Positions 30,959-37,982 of a stretch of 37,982 bases of DNA are shown here, one piece after another. This stretch comes from Fervidobacterium sp. UBA5837 (GTDB lineage: Bacteria; Thermotogota; Thermotogae; Thermotogales; Fervidobacteriaceae), in contig DJGV01000019.1 in NCBI GenBank assembly GCA_002432805.1, forward strand, positions 517 to 38,498, read 5' to 3'. The notes under the pieces were generated by a model. That model was not told the DNA's origin, ran no database searches, and was given only the letters and a program-made list of their open reading frames with translations. Position 1 is the first letter of the stretch; each line of letters opens with the position of its first letter. A program made the translations under genes and the position numbers.

Positions 30959-32752
30959 TTAATCTTCCTTACGACCATCTTTCTTATCGTTCTTATTGTC
31001 TTTTAAAGGTTTTTGCACAAGATTTCCTCTATCGATTTCTTCCCACAATTTTCTGATTTCTTCGTTATATTCTTCAAAGATTTCCAACAAGTGCCTTGAA
31101 AAGTGCTTTGGAGATGTTCTCCCATCGCCGTTTAGTATTATACTCAACGATTCTTCATGAGTCAATCCTCTCTTGTATGGCCTATCGGATCTCAGCGCAT
31201 CGTAAACATCTACAATTTTCACAATCTGTGCATTTATCGGAATTTCTTTACCTATTAGTCCGTACGGATAACCTGTTCCATCATAGTTTTCATGGTGGTA
31301 CAAGGCAATGGTTAGTGCCTTTTCAAAACCAGGAATATCCAATATACGTTTTGCAAAGGTTGTGTGCTGTTTCATGATTTCCCACTCTTCTGATGTAAGT
31401 TTCCCTGGTTTAAGGAGTATCTCTTTTGGAACAAATATCTTTCCAATATCGTGCAAACTGGAGAACATTGTTATTGATTCTGTATCTTCATCTTCAAGAT
31501 TCAATTTTCGAGCAAGAAAACTGCTTAATTCTTTAACTCTATAAATATGATGGCCAGTGCTTTCGTCGTATCCTTCTGCGATAATCGATAACCTTTCTGA
31601 AATGTTTATCAAAAGCGTTCTGAATTCTTCACTTTTCTTTGAAACTTCGTTATAAACTTTTTCCAGTTCTTCATTCGAAGCTCTTAGCTCTTCCATCGTA
31701 GCACTCAGCTCTTGCAAAATTGCAGCCAACGTTTCATAAAATTCTTGCATCTCACGCAACTCAAATTCTTCTTGAGGTGGTAGGATTCCTGTATGGCCAA
31801 TTTCTTTGACAGCGGTGTTCAATCGATTTACATCAACCGTAAAGAAGTTCATCGCAAAATCAGAGGAACGGTACGTGAATATAGCCATAGTAACAATGAA
31901 GAGAGATATTATAGAGAGTAATATATAAAAATAACTGCCGTAATTGAGGGTTACCTTCAGGTATATGTATGAAGAAAAGCCACTTTGTTTGTACAGTGGA
32001 TATCTGTTGTAGGCTGTAACACTTATAAATTTATCTATGATTTTTGGACCGGTTATTCCATTTGCTATCTCTTCATCGTAAACTTTCTGTGATATGTCTA
32101 ATCTATTCTTTGCATCGGTGTATATCGAAATCTCTTTTACATTGCCAACTTTATTCTGAGCAAACGATATGAACGCATCAAGGTAAATCTTGGGATCTAC
32201 GTACAATACAAATATCAAGAATTCATCGTTGTATTCTTCCATAACGTATGTTGCGAGTCTGCGCGTGTCTGGTACGAATGATAGAAATTTCTCATAATAA
32301 GTATCTGTAAGGCTGCCTTGAACTCTAGGAGCGAAATGAAGTTTGTCATAATTGATGTACGCGCCAGTTGCATACTTTATATTTCCTGAAAGATCCGTGA
32401 TGAGTAAATCTACATCTGTGAATATTTCAGGGATTGTGTTCAAATATATATTTTCTATCTCCTCTAATGCAGTTTGGGGATCAGCGGTTGAAAGAATGCT
32501 GTTTGCAACCACGATATTTGAATTTATGTAAGTATCAATTGTCGATTCATTTTTTGAAAACATATTTGAGACGTAAGTAGTAAGAGTTTGAAAAGATTTA
32601 CTCAATACATCCACTTCTTTCTTTGAAGTAGACGATGTATAGAATGTAATCCATATGAGAAAACCAATTGTAATCAATCCTGCGATGATCAGCATCATTG
32701 TAAGATTTCTCTTTAGAATTTTTGTTTTTAACTCGGGTACACTGAAGCTCAT
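30959..32752 (-). CDS. HD-GYP domain phosphodiesterase with extracytoplasmic sensor
   Basis: The N-terminal helix (residues ~15-37), a ~235-residue extracytoplasmic region that looks like a dCache-type sensor, and a second helix (~275-298) precede a cytoplasmic coiled coil (ELSATMEELRASNEELEKVYNEVSKKSEE). The HD-GYP domain covers about residues 400-580 with HHIYRVKELSSFLA, the metal-binding SLHDIGK near residue 430, KQHTTFAKRIL, and ALYHHENYDGTGYPYGL with an intact GYP. It is therefore predicted to hydrolyse c-di-GMP or a related cyclic dinucleotide. The ATG overlaps the upstream Cys-rich gene's stop as ATGA, so the two are coupled. Length is 597. It ends the long minus-strand operon. Confidence 0.93.
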   Translation of the reverse strand: MSFSVPELKTKILKRNLTMMLIIAGLITIGFLIWITFYTSSTSKKEVDVLSKSFQTLTTYVSNMFSKNESTIDTYINSNIVVANSILSTADPQTALEEIENIYLNTIPEIFTDVDLLITDLSGNIKYATGAYINYDKLHFAPRVQGSLTDTYYEKFLSFVPDTRRLATYVMEEYNDEFLIFVLYVDPKIYLDAFISFAQNKVGNVKEISIYTDAKNRLDISQKVYDEEIANGITGPKIIDKFISVTAYNRYPLYKQSGFSSYIYLKVTLNYGSYFYILLSIISLFIVTMAIFTYRSSDFAMNFFTVDVNRLNTAVKEIGHTGILPPQEEFELREMQEFYETLAAILQELSATMEELRASNEELEKVYNEVSKKSEEFRTLLINISERLSIIAEGYDESTGHHIYRVKELSSFLARKLNLEDEDTESITMFSSLHDIGKIFVPKEILLKPGKLTSEEWEIMKQHTTFAKRILDIPGFEKALTIALYHHENYDGTGYPYGLIGKEIPINAQIVKIVDVYDALRSDRPYKRGLTHEESLSIILNGDGRTSPKHFSRHLLEIFEEYNEEIRKLWEEIDRGNLVQKPLKDNKNDKKDGRKED

Positions 32753-33081
32753 GGCTCACCATTCCTTCTTTTTAATAGCTTTATTCTATCTGGATTGGCA
32801 TAATTCAAGCAGCAACCACTCCCAAAAAGCCCAACTTCCAGTCCGATGCTCTTTTCGTACTTGACTATCTCTTCATATTTATCACACAAATTATCATTTG
32901 TCAAAAACATGCATTGATGTCTATCATAATCCCACTGTCCATAATAACAAACTGTTTGCTTGCAACACCAGCCACACATCACACATTCTGGACAAACTGG
33001 TTCTTTCAGTGCATCGTCCAATTCGCGAAGAAACTCCTCAGAAAGACTGCTATCCTTTTCTTTGCCATTTGAACCAGACAC
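32749..33081 (-). CDS. Small Cys-rich, putative metal-binding protein
   Basis: A 110-residue cytoplasmic protein with ten Cys in the pattern CPECVMCGWCC...C, HQC, NLC and a later GCC. This resembles YkgJ-type proteins (putative zinc- or iron-chelating domain), in which clustered Cys bind Zn or an Fe-S cluster, though here the spacing is compact. The start is GTG 33081, 7 bp after the der stop, with AGAGGG in the end of der as the ribosome binding site. Its stop overlaps the HD-GYP start by 4 bp. The function is unknown; the operon suggests a role with der or the HD-GYP enzyme. Confidence 0.75.
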   Translation of the reverse strand: MSGSNGKEKDSSLSEEFLRELDDALKEPVCPECVMCGWCCKQTVCYYGQWDYDRHQCMFLTNDNLCDKYEEIVKYEKSIGLEVGLFGSGCCLNYANPDRIKLLKRRNGEP

Positions 33082-33087
33082 AAAACA

Positions 33088-34419
33088 TCATTCCCTCTCT
33101 TTGAATTTCAAAAATATTGGAACACCTGCAAATGGGTCTATGTTTTCTCTGATGTTTCTTTTTATGGCAAGTTGAAAACTTTCTGGTACCTCTGTCTTGT
33201 TAACAAAAAAGACGAATGTAGGAGGACGTATGTCTACTTGCAACCCGTAATAAAGCTTCAAACCATGAGGTGGTTTTATGATCATGCGTTGTAGTACCGC
33301 ATTGATTGCACTCGTAGGGACTTTCTTGTGCAGAGATTCATAGGCTGTATTTATCGCCTTTATAAGCTCTTTGTATCCTACTTTATTCACAGCACTCGTA
33401 AAAATCACTGGACTGTAGTCGATGAAATACAACTTTTCGTGAACTTCATCTAAGAACTCTTTAACTTTTCTCTCAGCATTTTTGATTAAATCCCATTTGT
33501 TCAGCACTATCACGGTACCTTTTCCGTTTTTTTCAGCAAGTCCTGCAATACGTTGATCTTGTCTCGTGATACCCTCCGTAACATCTATGACGAGTACCAC
33601 AACATCGGAACGCTCTATAGACTCTATCGTTCTGAGTGTGCTTATCCTCTCTATGAAGACATCGATCTTACTCTTTCTTCTCAATCCAGCAGTATCAACA
33701 AATAGATAATTCCTACCGTTTATGTCTATAAATTCATCTATAATGTCACGAGTGGTACCAGCTATAGGTGTAACCAAAGCACGCTCTTCGCTGACAATCA
33801 TATTGAATATGGAAGACTTCCCTGCGTTGGGTTTACCAGCTATAGTTACTCTAATCGTATTCTTTTCCTCAGTGGGCATTTCCAAACTGTACCCTTTTTC
33901 CTCGAGTTTTCTTATCACACTTTCGATCAGGTCATCCAAATTCTTGCTTTGCTCTGCAGAAATTGGAAATGGTTCACCAAATCCCAACGAAAAAAGCTCA
34001 GAATAAACCTTTTCATAAATCTTTTCATTTTCAACCTTATTCGCAACGATTAAAACATCGCAGCCTGATTTTCTAAGAAGTTCGGCAATCGTGTAATCTT
34101 CCGAAGCTATACCGTTTCGGCCATCTACTATGAACAAAACCAAATCGGATTCTTCGAGTGCCTTGAGTGTCATTTCTCTACTTTTTTCGTAGATTTCATC
34201 TTCCTTGCCTTCGAAAATACCACACGTGTCGACTACTTGAAATTGTTTGTCATACCAAACGACGCGGTCTACGACCGCGTCCCTTGTAGTGCCACTTTCG
34301 TCTGCAACTATGGCCTTTCTTTTTCCAATGAGTTTATTGAATAACGTTGATTTACCTACGTTGCTCTTTCCAACCAAAAGGATAGTTGGTATCTTATTTT
34401 TTGTCGAAATTTTTTCCAT
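33088..34419 (-). CDS. der: GTPase Der (EngA), ribosome assembly
   Basis: Der is an essential GTPase with two tandem G domains that supports 50S subunit assembly. Domain 1 has the P-loop GKSNVGKS (residues 17-24), DTCGIF and NKVE. The usual Asp of the NKxD motif in this first domain is Glu, as I recall for some other Thermotogota. Domain 2 has GKPNAGKSSIF, DTAGLRRKSKID and NKWD. A KH-like domain closes the protein (GLKLYYGLQVDIRPPTFVFFVNK). Length is 443. It overlaps the 3' end of the ispH-rpsA gene by 26 bp in another frame. GGAGG lies 12 nt before the ATG. Confidence 0.97.
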   Translation of the reverse strand: MEKISTKNKIPTILLVGKSNVGKSTLFNKLIGKRKAIVADESGTTRDAVVDRVVWYDKQFQVVDTCGIFEGKEDEIYEKSREMTLKALEESDLVLFIVDGRNGIASEDYTIAELLRKSGCDVLIVANKVENEKIYEKVYSELFSLGFGEPFPISAEQSKNLDDLIESVIRKLEEKGYSLEMPTEEKNTIRVTIAGKPNAGKSSIFNMIVSEERALVTPIAGTTRDIIDEFIDINGRNYLFVDTAGLRRKSKIDVFIERISTLRTIESIERSDVVVLVIDVTEGITRQDQRIAGLAEKNGKGTVIVLNKWDLIKNAERKVKEFLDEVHEKLYFIDYSPVIFTSAVNKVGYKELIKAINTAYESLHKKVPTSAINAVLQRMIIKPPHGLKLYYGLQVDIRPPTFVFFVNKTEVPESFQLAIKRNIRENIDPFAGVPIFLKFKERE

Positions 34420-36985
34420 CTTCCAATTTTTCCTCCAAACTTATACTTGAAGTGGTACCTGATTTTTCCGATTCTGCAACCACTTTTTCGTTTTCGTAAA
34501 CCTTTGGACTCACTATTATCTTGTATATTTCCTTTTGCTGCTCAAGTTTTATGATCTTGCTGCTTATCTCATCTCCAATGTTTAGTTCATCGTAAATCTG
34601 TGCTTTTGGTATATACACTTCAACACTTTCACAAAGTCCTATGTATCCTTTATCGACCATCTTTATTATCCGTGCCGTTATATTGTCCCCTTCTTTATGG
34701 TTCCTGGCAAAAGCTTCCCAAGGATTTGGCAATACTTTTCTTATACTTACTCTTATCTTTTTATTGTCTTTGTCTATATCCAATATTCTTACTCTGGCCT
34801 TTTCTCCTTCTTTTACAGCACTTTCAGTACTATCAACAAAATTCCAAGAAATTTCCGAAATATTGCAAAATGCCGTAACATTTGGCTCAAGCTCTAATAT
34901 CACACCATTTGGAAGAGTTTTCACCACTCTTGCCTCAACTACATTCCCAACTGGATATTTTTCGTCTATTCTTTCCCATGGATTGCCAATCACGTTTTTA
35001 TAACTTAGCACCATCCGCCGCTTTTCAGCTGCTATGTCGATTATCTCTAATTTTACAAGGTCTCCTACAGAGACGATTTCTTCGATTTTCCCGGGCCTTC
35101 CCCAGAAGATCTCTGAAATAGGTACAAGTCCTTCTATACCATCATCGACTTTTGCAAAAAAGCCAAATGGTTTTATCGAAGTTACTATACCTGTAACGTT
35201 CTGTCCAACTTTGAATCTTTGATCGATATTCTCCCAAGGATCCGGCAAGAGTGCCTTAACACTGAGTACTACTCTCTTCTTAATTGGATCAATGTCTTTT
35301 ATCACAAACTTCATGACTTTTCCAACCGAAAGCATATTTCTTGCCGCCATAGAACTATTGTAAGAAATCTCGCTGTTTGGAACATATCCATTTATCGAAC
35401 CTGCAATTTTTACCGAAGCTCCTCTGTCATCTATCGATTCAACGATACCTTCCACAACGTCTCCGGCCTTCTTATTGTTAAAGAAATCATTGAGAACTTT
35501 TTGGAATAATCGTTTCCTTGAAACAACTAGATTTGTATTTCTTCCTCTTTGTTCAAACGAAATGATTGCGAATTCAAGTTTTTCTGCAGGAATTTCTTCA
35601 TTTTCTTTGAGATTCGATTCGCTTCCAGGTAAGAAAGCATCTACTAAATTGGAGACGATTACTCTGTATCCACCTTTTTTACGTTCAACCACTTTTCCCC
35701 AAACTGTTTTCCCTTCTTCATATGCTTTCTTGATCTCTTCTTTGACTATCCTTTCCATCGGCTTTTTCTCAGAAAGCAAAACTGTGCCCTCGTCTTCGTT
35801 GAGTTTCTCTATCCTCACTTTGATTTTTTCGCCAACTTTGTACTCGGAGATTTCTTTGAAGACCTCTTCGAGAGGTACTATTCCCATACCTTTCCATCCA
35901 AGGTCAACGTTCAATCCCGTTGGTGTGATTTCTGTGATAACACCATCTACTGTTCTCCCTCTACCAAAATCATCCATCTCGCTGAACTCGTTCAAAAGTT
36001 TTTCAAAAGATGAATCTTCTGTTTCGCCTGTTGTCTTGTCGACGTTGTTGATATCTTTGAATTCTTCCATAGAAAGTTCCCTCCCACCGTATTTTTCAGA
36101 AATGTATTTAACAAGATCGCTTACATCTTTAACTGCAGTTGAAGTACCACTTATTAAACCGATGTTTATTATTTCTTTACCTTCTTTCATACTGTTAAAT
36201 ATTGTTGAGAATTTATTTTTTTCTATTTCTTTGAATTCTTGTGTGTCTTCTACGTGAATTGCATGTCCAGTTTGATTACCTATTTCAAATAACTTTTTCG
36301 TATTTGAACTATTCTTTCCACCTACGATCAATAATATATCGCAATTTTCTGATAGATATTTGGCCGCATTTTCTCGCTCGATAGTTACATTGCATATTGT
36401 ATTGTATACTTCAATTTGTGAGGCAGCATTGAGATACTTCATCTGTCTCACAAAATTTTCAAAATCTTTACTTGGACTCGTTGTCTGGCTAAGGATTACT
36501 ATCTTCTCTTTTTCAACATGCACGGGAATCGAAGTTATTATTGCAGCTGATACATGGCCATTCAAAGCGATCATTTCCGCGTGGTCTTTCTTGCCAAAAA
36601 CAACGATCTGCCAACCTTCGTTTGATAACTTTTCTGCTAGCTTGAATACATTTTTCACAATAGGGCAAGTGAGATCAAGTATTTTATACTCTGCGCCCAT
36701 TTCCTCTATTTTCTTAGGTGGTAGTCCATGGGCTCTAACTACGAACGTTGCCTTTTTTTCTTGATCATTGATACCTACATCGTTTGATAGACGTAATTGC
36801 GCACCAGTTCTTTCCTTTTCTATGACTAATCCAAGTTGTTGCAGTTTTTCAACAACGTTTCTGTTATGGATTACCTCACCATCACTGAATAGTTTTTCTT
36901 TCTTCAAAAGTCGTTTTTCTATCTCTTCTACAGCTTTAGAGACGCCAAAACAAAAACCGATAGGTCCAAGAATTATGTTCACCAT
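34394..36985 (-). CDS. ispH: Fusion of 4-hydroxy-3-methylbut-2-enyl diphosphate reductase (IspH) and ribosomal protein S1 (RpsA)
   Basis: Residues 1 to ~290 are IspH, the 4Fe-4S enzyme making IPP and DMAPP in the last step of the MEP pathway. The three cluster Cys are C12 (GPIGFCFGV), C107 (DLTCPIV) and C198 (TICNVT); H40, the HAE pair at H135 and E137, SQTTSPS and SGTSTAV are also present. After an acidic linker, six S1 RNA-binding repeats follow from about residue 335 (GRTVDGVITEITPTGLNVDLG, then GKTVWGKVV, GDVVEGIVESI, GQNVTGIVTSIKPFGFFAKV, GNVVEARVV, GDNITARII). There is no internal stop or frameshift. The same fusion is known in clostridia; rpsA would be the second symbol. The ATG is 36985, 3 bp after the cmk stop. 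Confidence 0.95.
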   Translation of the reverse strand: MVNIILGPIGFCFGVSKAVEEIEKRLLKKEKLFSDGEVIHNRNVVEKLQQLGLVIEKERTGAQLRLSNDVGINDQEKKATFVVRAHGLPPKKIEEMGAEYKILDLTCPIVKNVFKLAEKLSNEGWQIVVFGKKDHAEMIALNGHVSAAIITSIPVHVEKEKIVILSQTTSPSKDFENFVRQMKYLNAASQIEVYNTICNVTIERENAAKYLSENCDILLIVGGKNSSNTKKLFEIGNQTGHAIHVEDTQEFKEIEKNKFSTIFNSMKEGKEIINIGLISGTSTAVKDVSDLVKYISEKYGGRELSMEEFKDINNVDKTTGETEDSSFEKLLNEFSEMDDFGRGRTVDGVITEITPTGLNVDLGWKGMGIVPLEEVFKEISEYKVGEKIKVRIEKLNEDEGTVLLSEKKPMERIVKEEIKKAYEEGKTVWGKVVERKKGGYRVIVSNLVDAFLPGSESNLKENEEIPAEKLEFAIISFEQRGRNTNLVVSRKRLFQKVLNDFFNNKKAGDVVEGIVESIDDRGASVKIAGSINGYVPNSEISYNSSMAARNMLSVGKVMKFVIKDIDPIKKRVVLSVKALLPDPWENIDQRFKVGQNVTGIVTSIKPFGFFAKVDDGIEGLVPISEIFWGRPGKIEEIVSVGDLVKLEIIDIAAEKRRMVLSYKNVIGNPWERIDEKYPVGNVVEARVVKTLPNGVILELEPNVTAFCNISEISWNFVDSTESAVKEGEKARVRILDIDKDNKKIRVSIRKVLPNPWEAFARNHKEGDNITARIIKMVDKGYIGLCESVEVYIPKAQIYDELNIGDEISSKIIKLEQQKEIYKIIVSPKVYENEKVVAESEKSGTTSSISLEEKLEDGKNFDKK

Positions 36986-36988
36986 AAT

Positions 36989-37645
36989 TCACAACATGCA
37001 CCTTTCTTTCACCACTTCAATTATTTTGTCAACAACTTGTTGTACATTAAGCTTAGAGGTATCTATCTCTATTGCATCATCCGCCTTGCTTAGTGGTGCG
37101 ATATCACGTGTAGAATCGTTTTTGTCTCGCTCTATTATCTGCTCTAACAACTCCTCGTACGTTACATCGATGCCTTTATCCCTTAATTCATCGTATCTTC
37201 TCTTAGCACGCACTTCGGGAGATGCCACTAAGAAGATCTTAACATTTGCATCGGGCATGACAACTGTGCCTATATCTCTGCCTTCTGCTACGATGCTTCT
37301 GTCTTTGCAAATTTCCTTCTGCATTCTTGTCAAGAAATTGCGCACATCTGCATGTGATGCGAAATCTGAAGCGTACATACCTACCTCTGGTGTCCGTATT
37401 TCATCACCAACTAATCTTCCATTCAGATAAAAGTGTCCATCTTTATAATCAATTTTTGCATCTTCCAAGTACTTTTCCAAAGAATTGTCCTTCGGTGAAA
37501 GTCCTAACTGATGCAAAAACAATCCGATTATACGATACATAGCTCCGGTATCTAAGTAATCCATACCAAGATACTGTGCAATCAATTTTGCAACGGTAGT
37601 TTTGCCAGATCCAGCAGGTCCATCTATTGCTATCTTGCAATGCAA
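36989..37645 (-). CDS. cmk: Cytidylate kinase
   Basis: Cmk phosphorylates CMP and dCMP to the diphosphates using ATP. The P-loop IAIDGPAGSGKTTVAKLIAQYL is at the N-terminus, then YLDTGAMYRIIGLF, the CMP-binding VAEGRDIGTVVMPDANVKIFLVASPEVRAKRR and the lid region RDKNDSTRDIAPLSKADDAIEIDTS. The 218-residue length is normal. The start is decided by AGGAGG at 37655-37660, 9 nt before TTG 37645; the in-frame TTG at 37663 lies upstream of that site. It follows the STAS gene by 14 bp and precedes ispH-rpsA, a conserved cmk-rpsA neighbourhood. Confidence 0.96.
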   Translation of the reverse strand: MHCKIAIDGPAGSGKTTVAKLIAQYLGMDYLDTGAMYRIIGLFLHQLGLSPKDNSLEKYLEDAKIDYKDGHFYLNGRLVGDEIRTPEVGMYASDFASHADVRNFLTRMQKEICKDRSIVAEGRDIGTVVMPDANVKIFLVASPEVRAKRRYDELRDKGIDVTYEELLEQIIERDKNDSTRDIAPLSKADDAIEIDTSKLNVQQVVDKIIEVVKERCML

Positions 37646-37659
37646 ATTACCAAACCTCC

Positions 37660-37982
37660 TCAAGCCTCCTCGACTGTTTGTACAATCTTAAATACTCTAT
37701 CGAGTCTTGTCATTTCGAAAATCCTTATTACGGTCTGTTTTAGTGATGCAAGTACTAATTCCTTTTCTGCCATTCTTACATCTTTGTATAACGCAACCAA
37801 GCTGCCGAGACCTGCACTATCGATGTAGTTCACCTCCGACATATCGAGCACGATCTTCGAAACACTTGTCTCATTGATTGCATCTTTAAGAAATTTCTTT
37901 ACCTCGCCGGAATGATAAGCATCGATTTCTCCGTGGATCGCAATCACAAGTTTTCCATCTTCTTCCTTCTTATCAAAAGTTA
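37660..37982 (-). CDS. STAS-domain protein, anti-sigma factor antagonist type (partial, 5' end outside the window)
   Basis: The reading frame stays open to the right edge, giving at least 107 visible residues; the visible beginning reads TFDKKEEDGKLVIAIHGEIDAYHS, which is the usual first strand of these proteins, so only a few codons are missing. The later GTG at 37947 is therefore not the true start. The conserved loop DMSEVNYIDSAGLGSLVALYKD contains the Ser that is phosphorylated by a cognate kinase in SpoIIAA/RsbV proteins. The stop lies 14 bp before cmk. No kinase or sigma factor is in the window. Confidence 0.9.
   Translation of the reverse strand, partial: TFDKKEEDGKLVIAIHGEIDAYHSGEVKKFLKDAINETSVSKIVLDMSEVNYIDSAGLGSLVALYKDVRMAEKELVLASLKQTVIRIFEMTRLDRVFKIVQTVEEA

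Noticed and set aside
35475..36257. Open frame of 260 codons on the plus strand inside ispH-rpsA
   Set aside because: It is the antisense of a clear S1/IspH sequence, is Ser/Leu/Phe-rich, and has no family likeness.
36768..37430. Open frame of 220 codons on the plus strand across ispH and cmk
   Set aside because: It is antisense to two well-recognised enzymes with Ser-rich shadow composition.
1..37982. Mobile elements, prophage genes, integrases, CRISPR arrays, toxin-antitoxin or defence genes
   Set aside because: No transposase, integrase, cas, restriction or toxin motif was recognised in any frame, and the single tRNA gene shows no visible attachment-site duplication nearby.

Overview
The window is most consistent with a member of the Thermotogota, probably the Fervidobacterium/Fervidobacteriaceae group. 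It is AT-rich by eye, coding-dense, full of short overlaps, and uses many GTG and TTG starts behind strong GGAGG ribosome binding sites. The gene orders hrcA-grpE-dnaJ and STAS/cmk/ispH/rpsA/der, as I recall them, match the Thermotoga maritima arrangement. No mobile element, prophage, CRISPR array, integrase or toxin-antitoxin pair was found; this reads as an ordinary chromosomal backbone with some lineage-specific accessory genes.

Layout. (1) Positions 1-4100: a large glycosyltransferase with TPR-like repeats sits directly upstream of a flagellin gene, which suggests flagellin glycosylation. (2) 4109-8376: panB (pantothenate synthesis) diverges from sdaAB-sdaAA (4Fe-4S L-serine dehydratase), followed by a lone urocanate hydratase gene. 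(3) 8429-10067: an unrecognised protein and a TPM-domain membrane protein with a Gly-rich tail. (4) 10107-15229: an envelope polysaccharide cluster (acyltransferase-like membrane protein, GT2, a DxD-type transferase, UDP-galactopyranose mutase) that converges with a galactofuranosyltransferase-like gene. (5) 15292-15365: tRNA-Gln(CUG) with its own promoter and terminator. (6) 15405-19321, minus strand: nucleotidylyltransferase, HAD phosphatase, exported TPR protein, hisS. (7) 19679-22959, plus strand: glutamine synthetase, then a LytS/LytTR two-component pair. (8) 22981-27313, minus strand: hrcA-grpE-dnaJ plus a fourth, coupled, membrane-anchored repeat protein, behind a consensus sigma-A promoter and a degenerate CIRCE operator. 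(9) 27549-28433: an EamA-type transporter. (10) 28512-29291: rpsB, divergent from (11) 29565-30911, a periplasmic-binding-protein/degenerate-GGDEF fusion. (12) 30959-37982, minus strand: STAS protein (cut by the window edge), cmk, an ispH-rpsA fusion, der, a Cys-rich small protein and an HD-GYP phosphodiesterase.

How the parts work together. Region 8 is a heat-shock operon autoregulated by HrcA. Region 12 combines translation and ribosome-assembly functions with isoprenoid synthesis, CMP phosphorylation and a c-di-GMP-type hydrolase; that hydrolase is convergent with a receptor whose GGDEF domain has lost its signature. Region 4 plus the nucleotidylyltransferase of region 6 indicates a galactofuranose-containing surface glycan. 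I see no clear undescribed multi-gene system. The more unusual items are the dnaJ-coupled repeat protein, the degenerate GGDEF receptor, the ispH-rpsA fusion and the Cys-rich protein coupled to the HD-GYP gene. Functional assignments rest on motif recognition only; no database search was possible.
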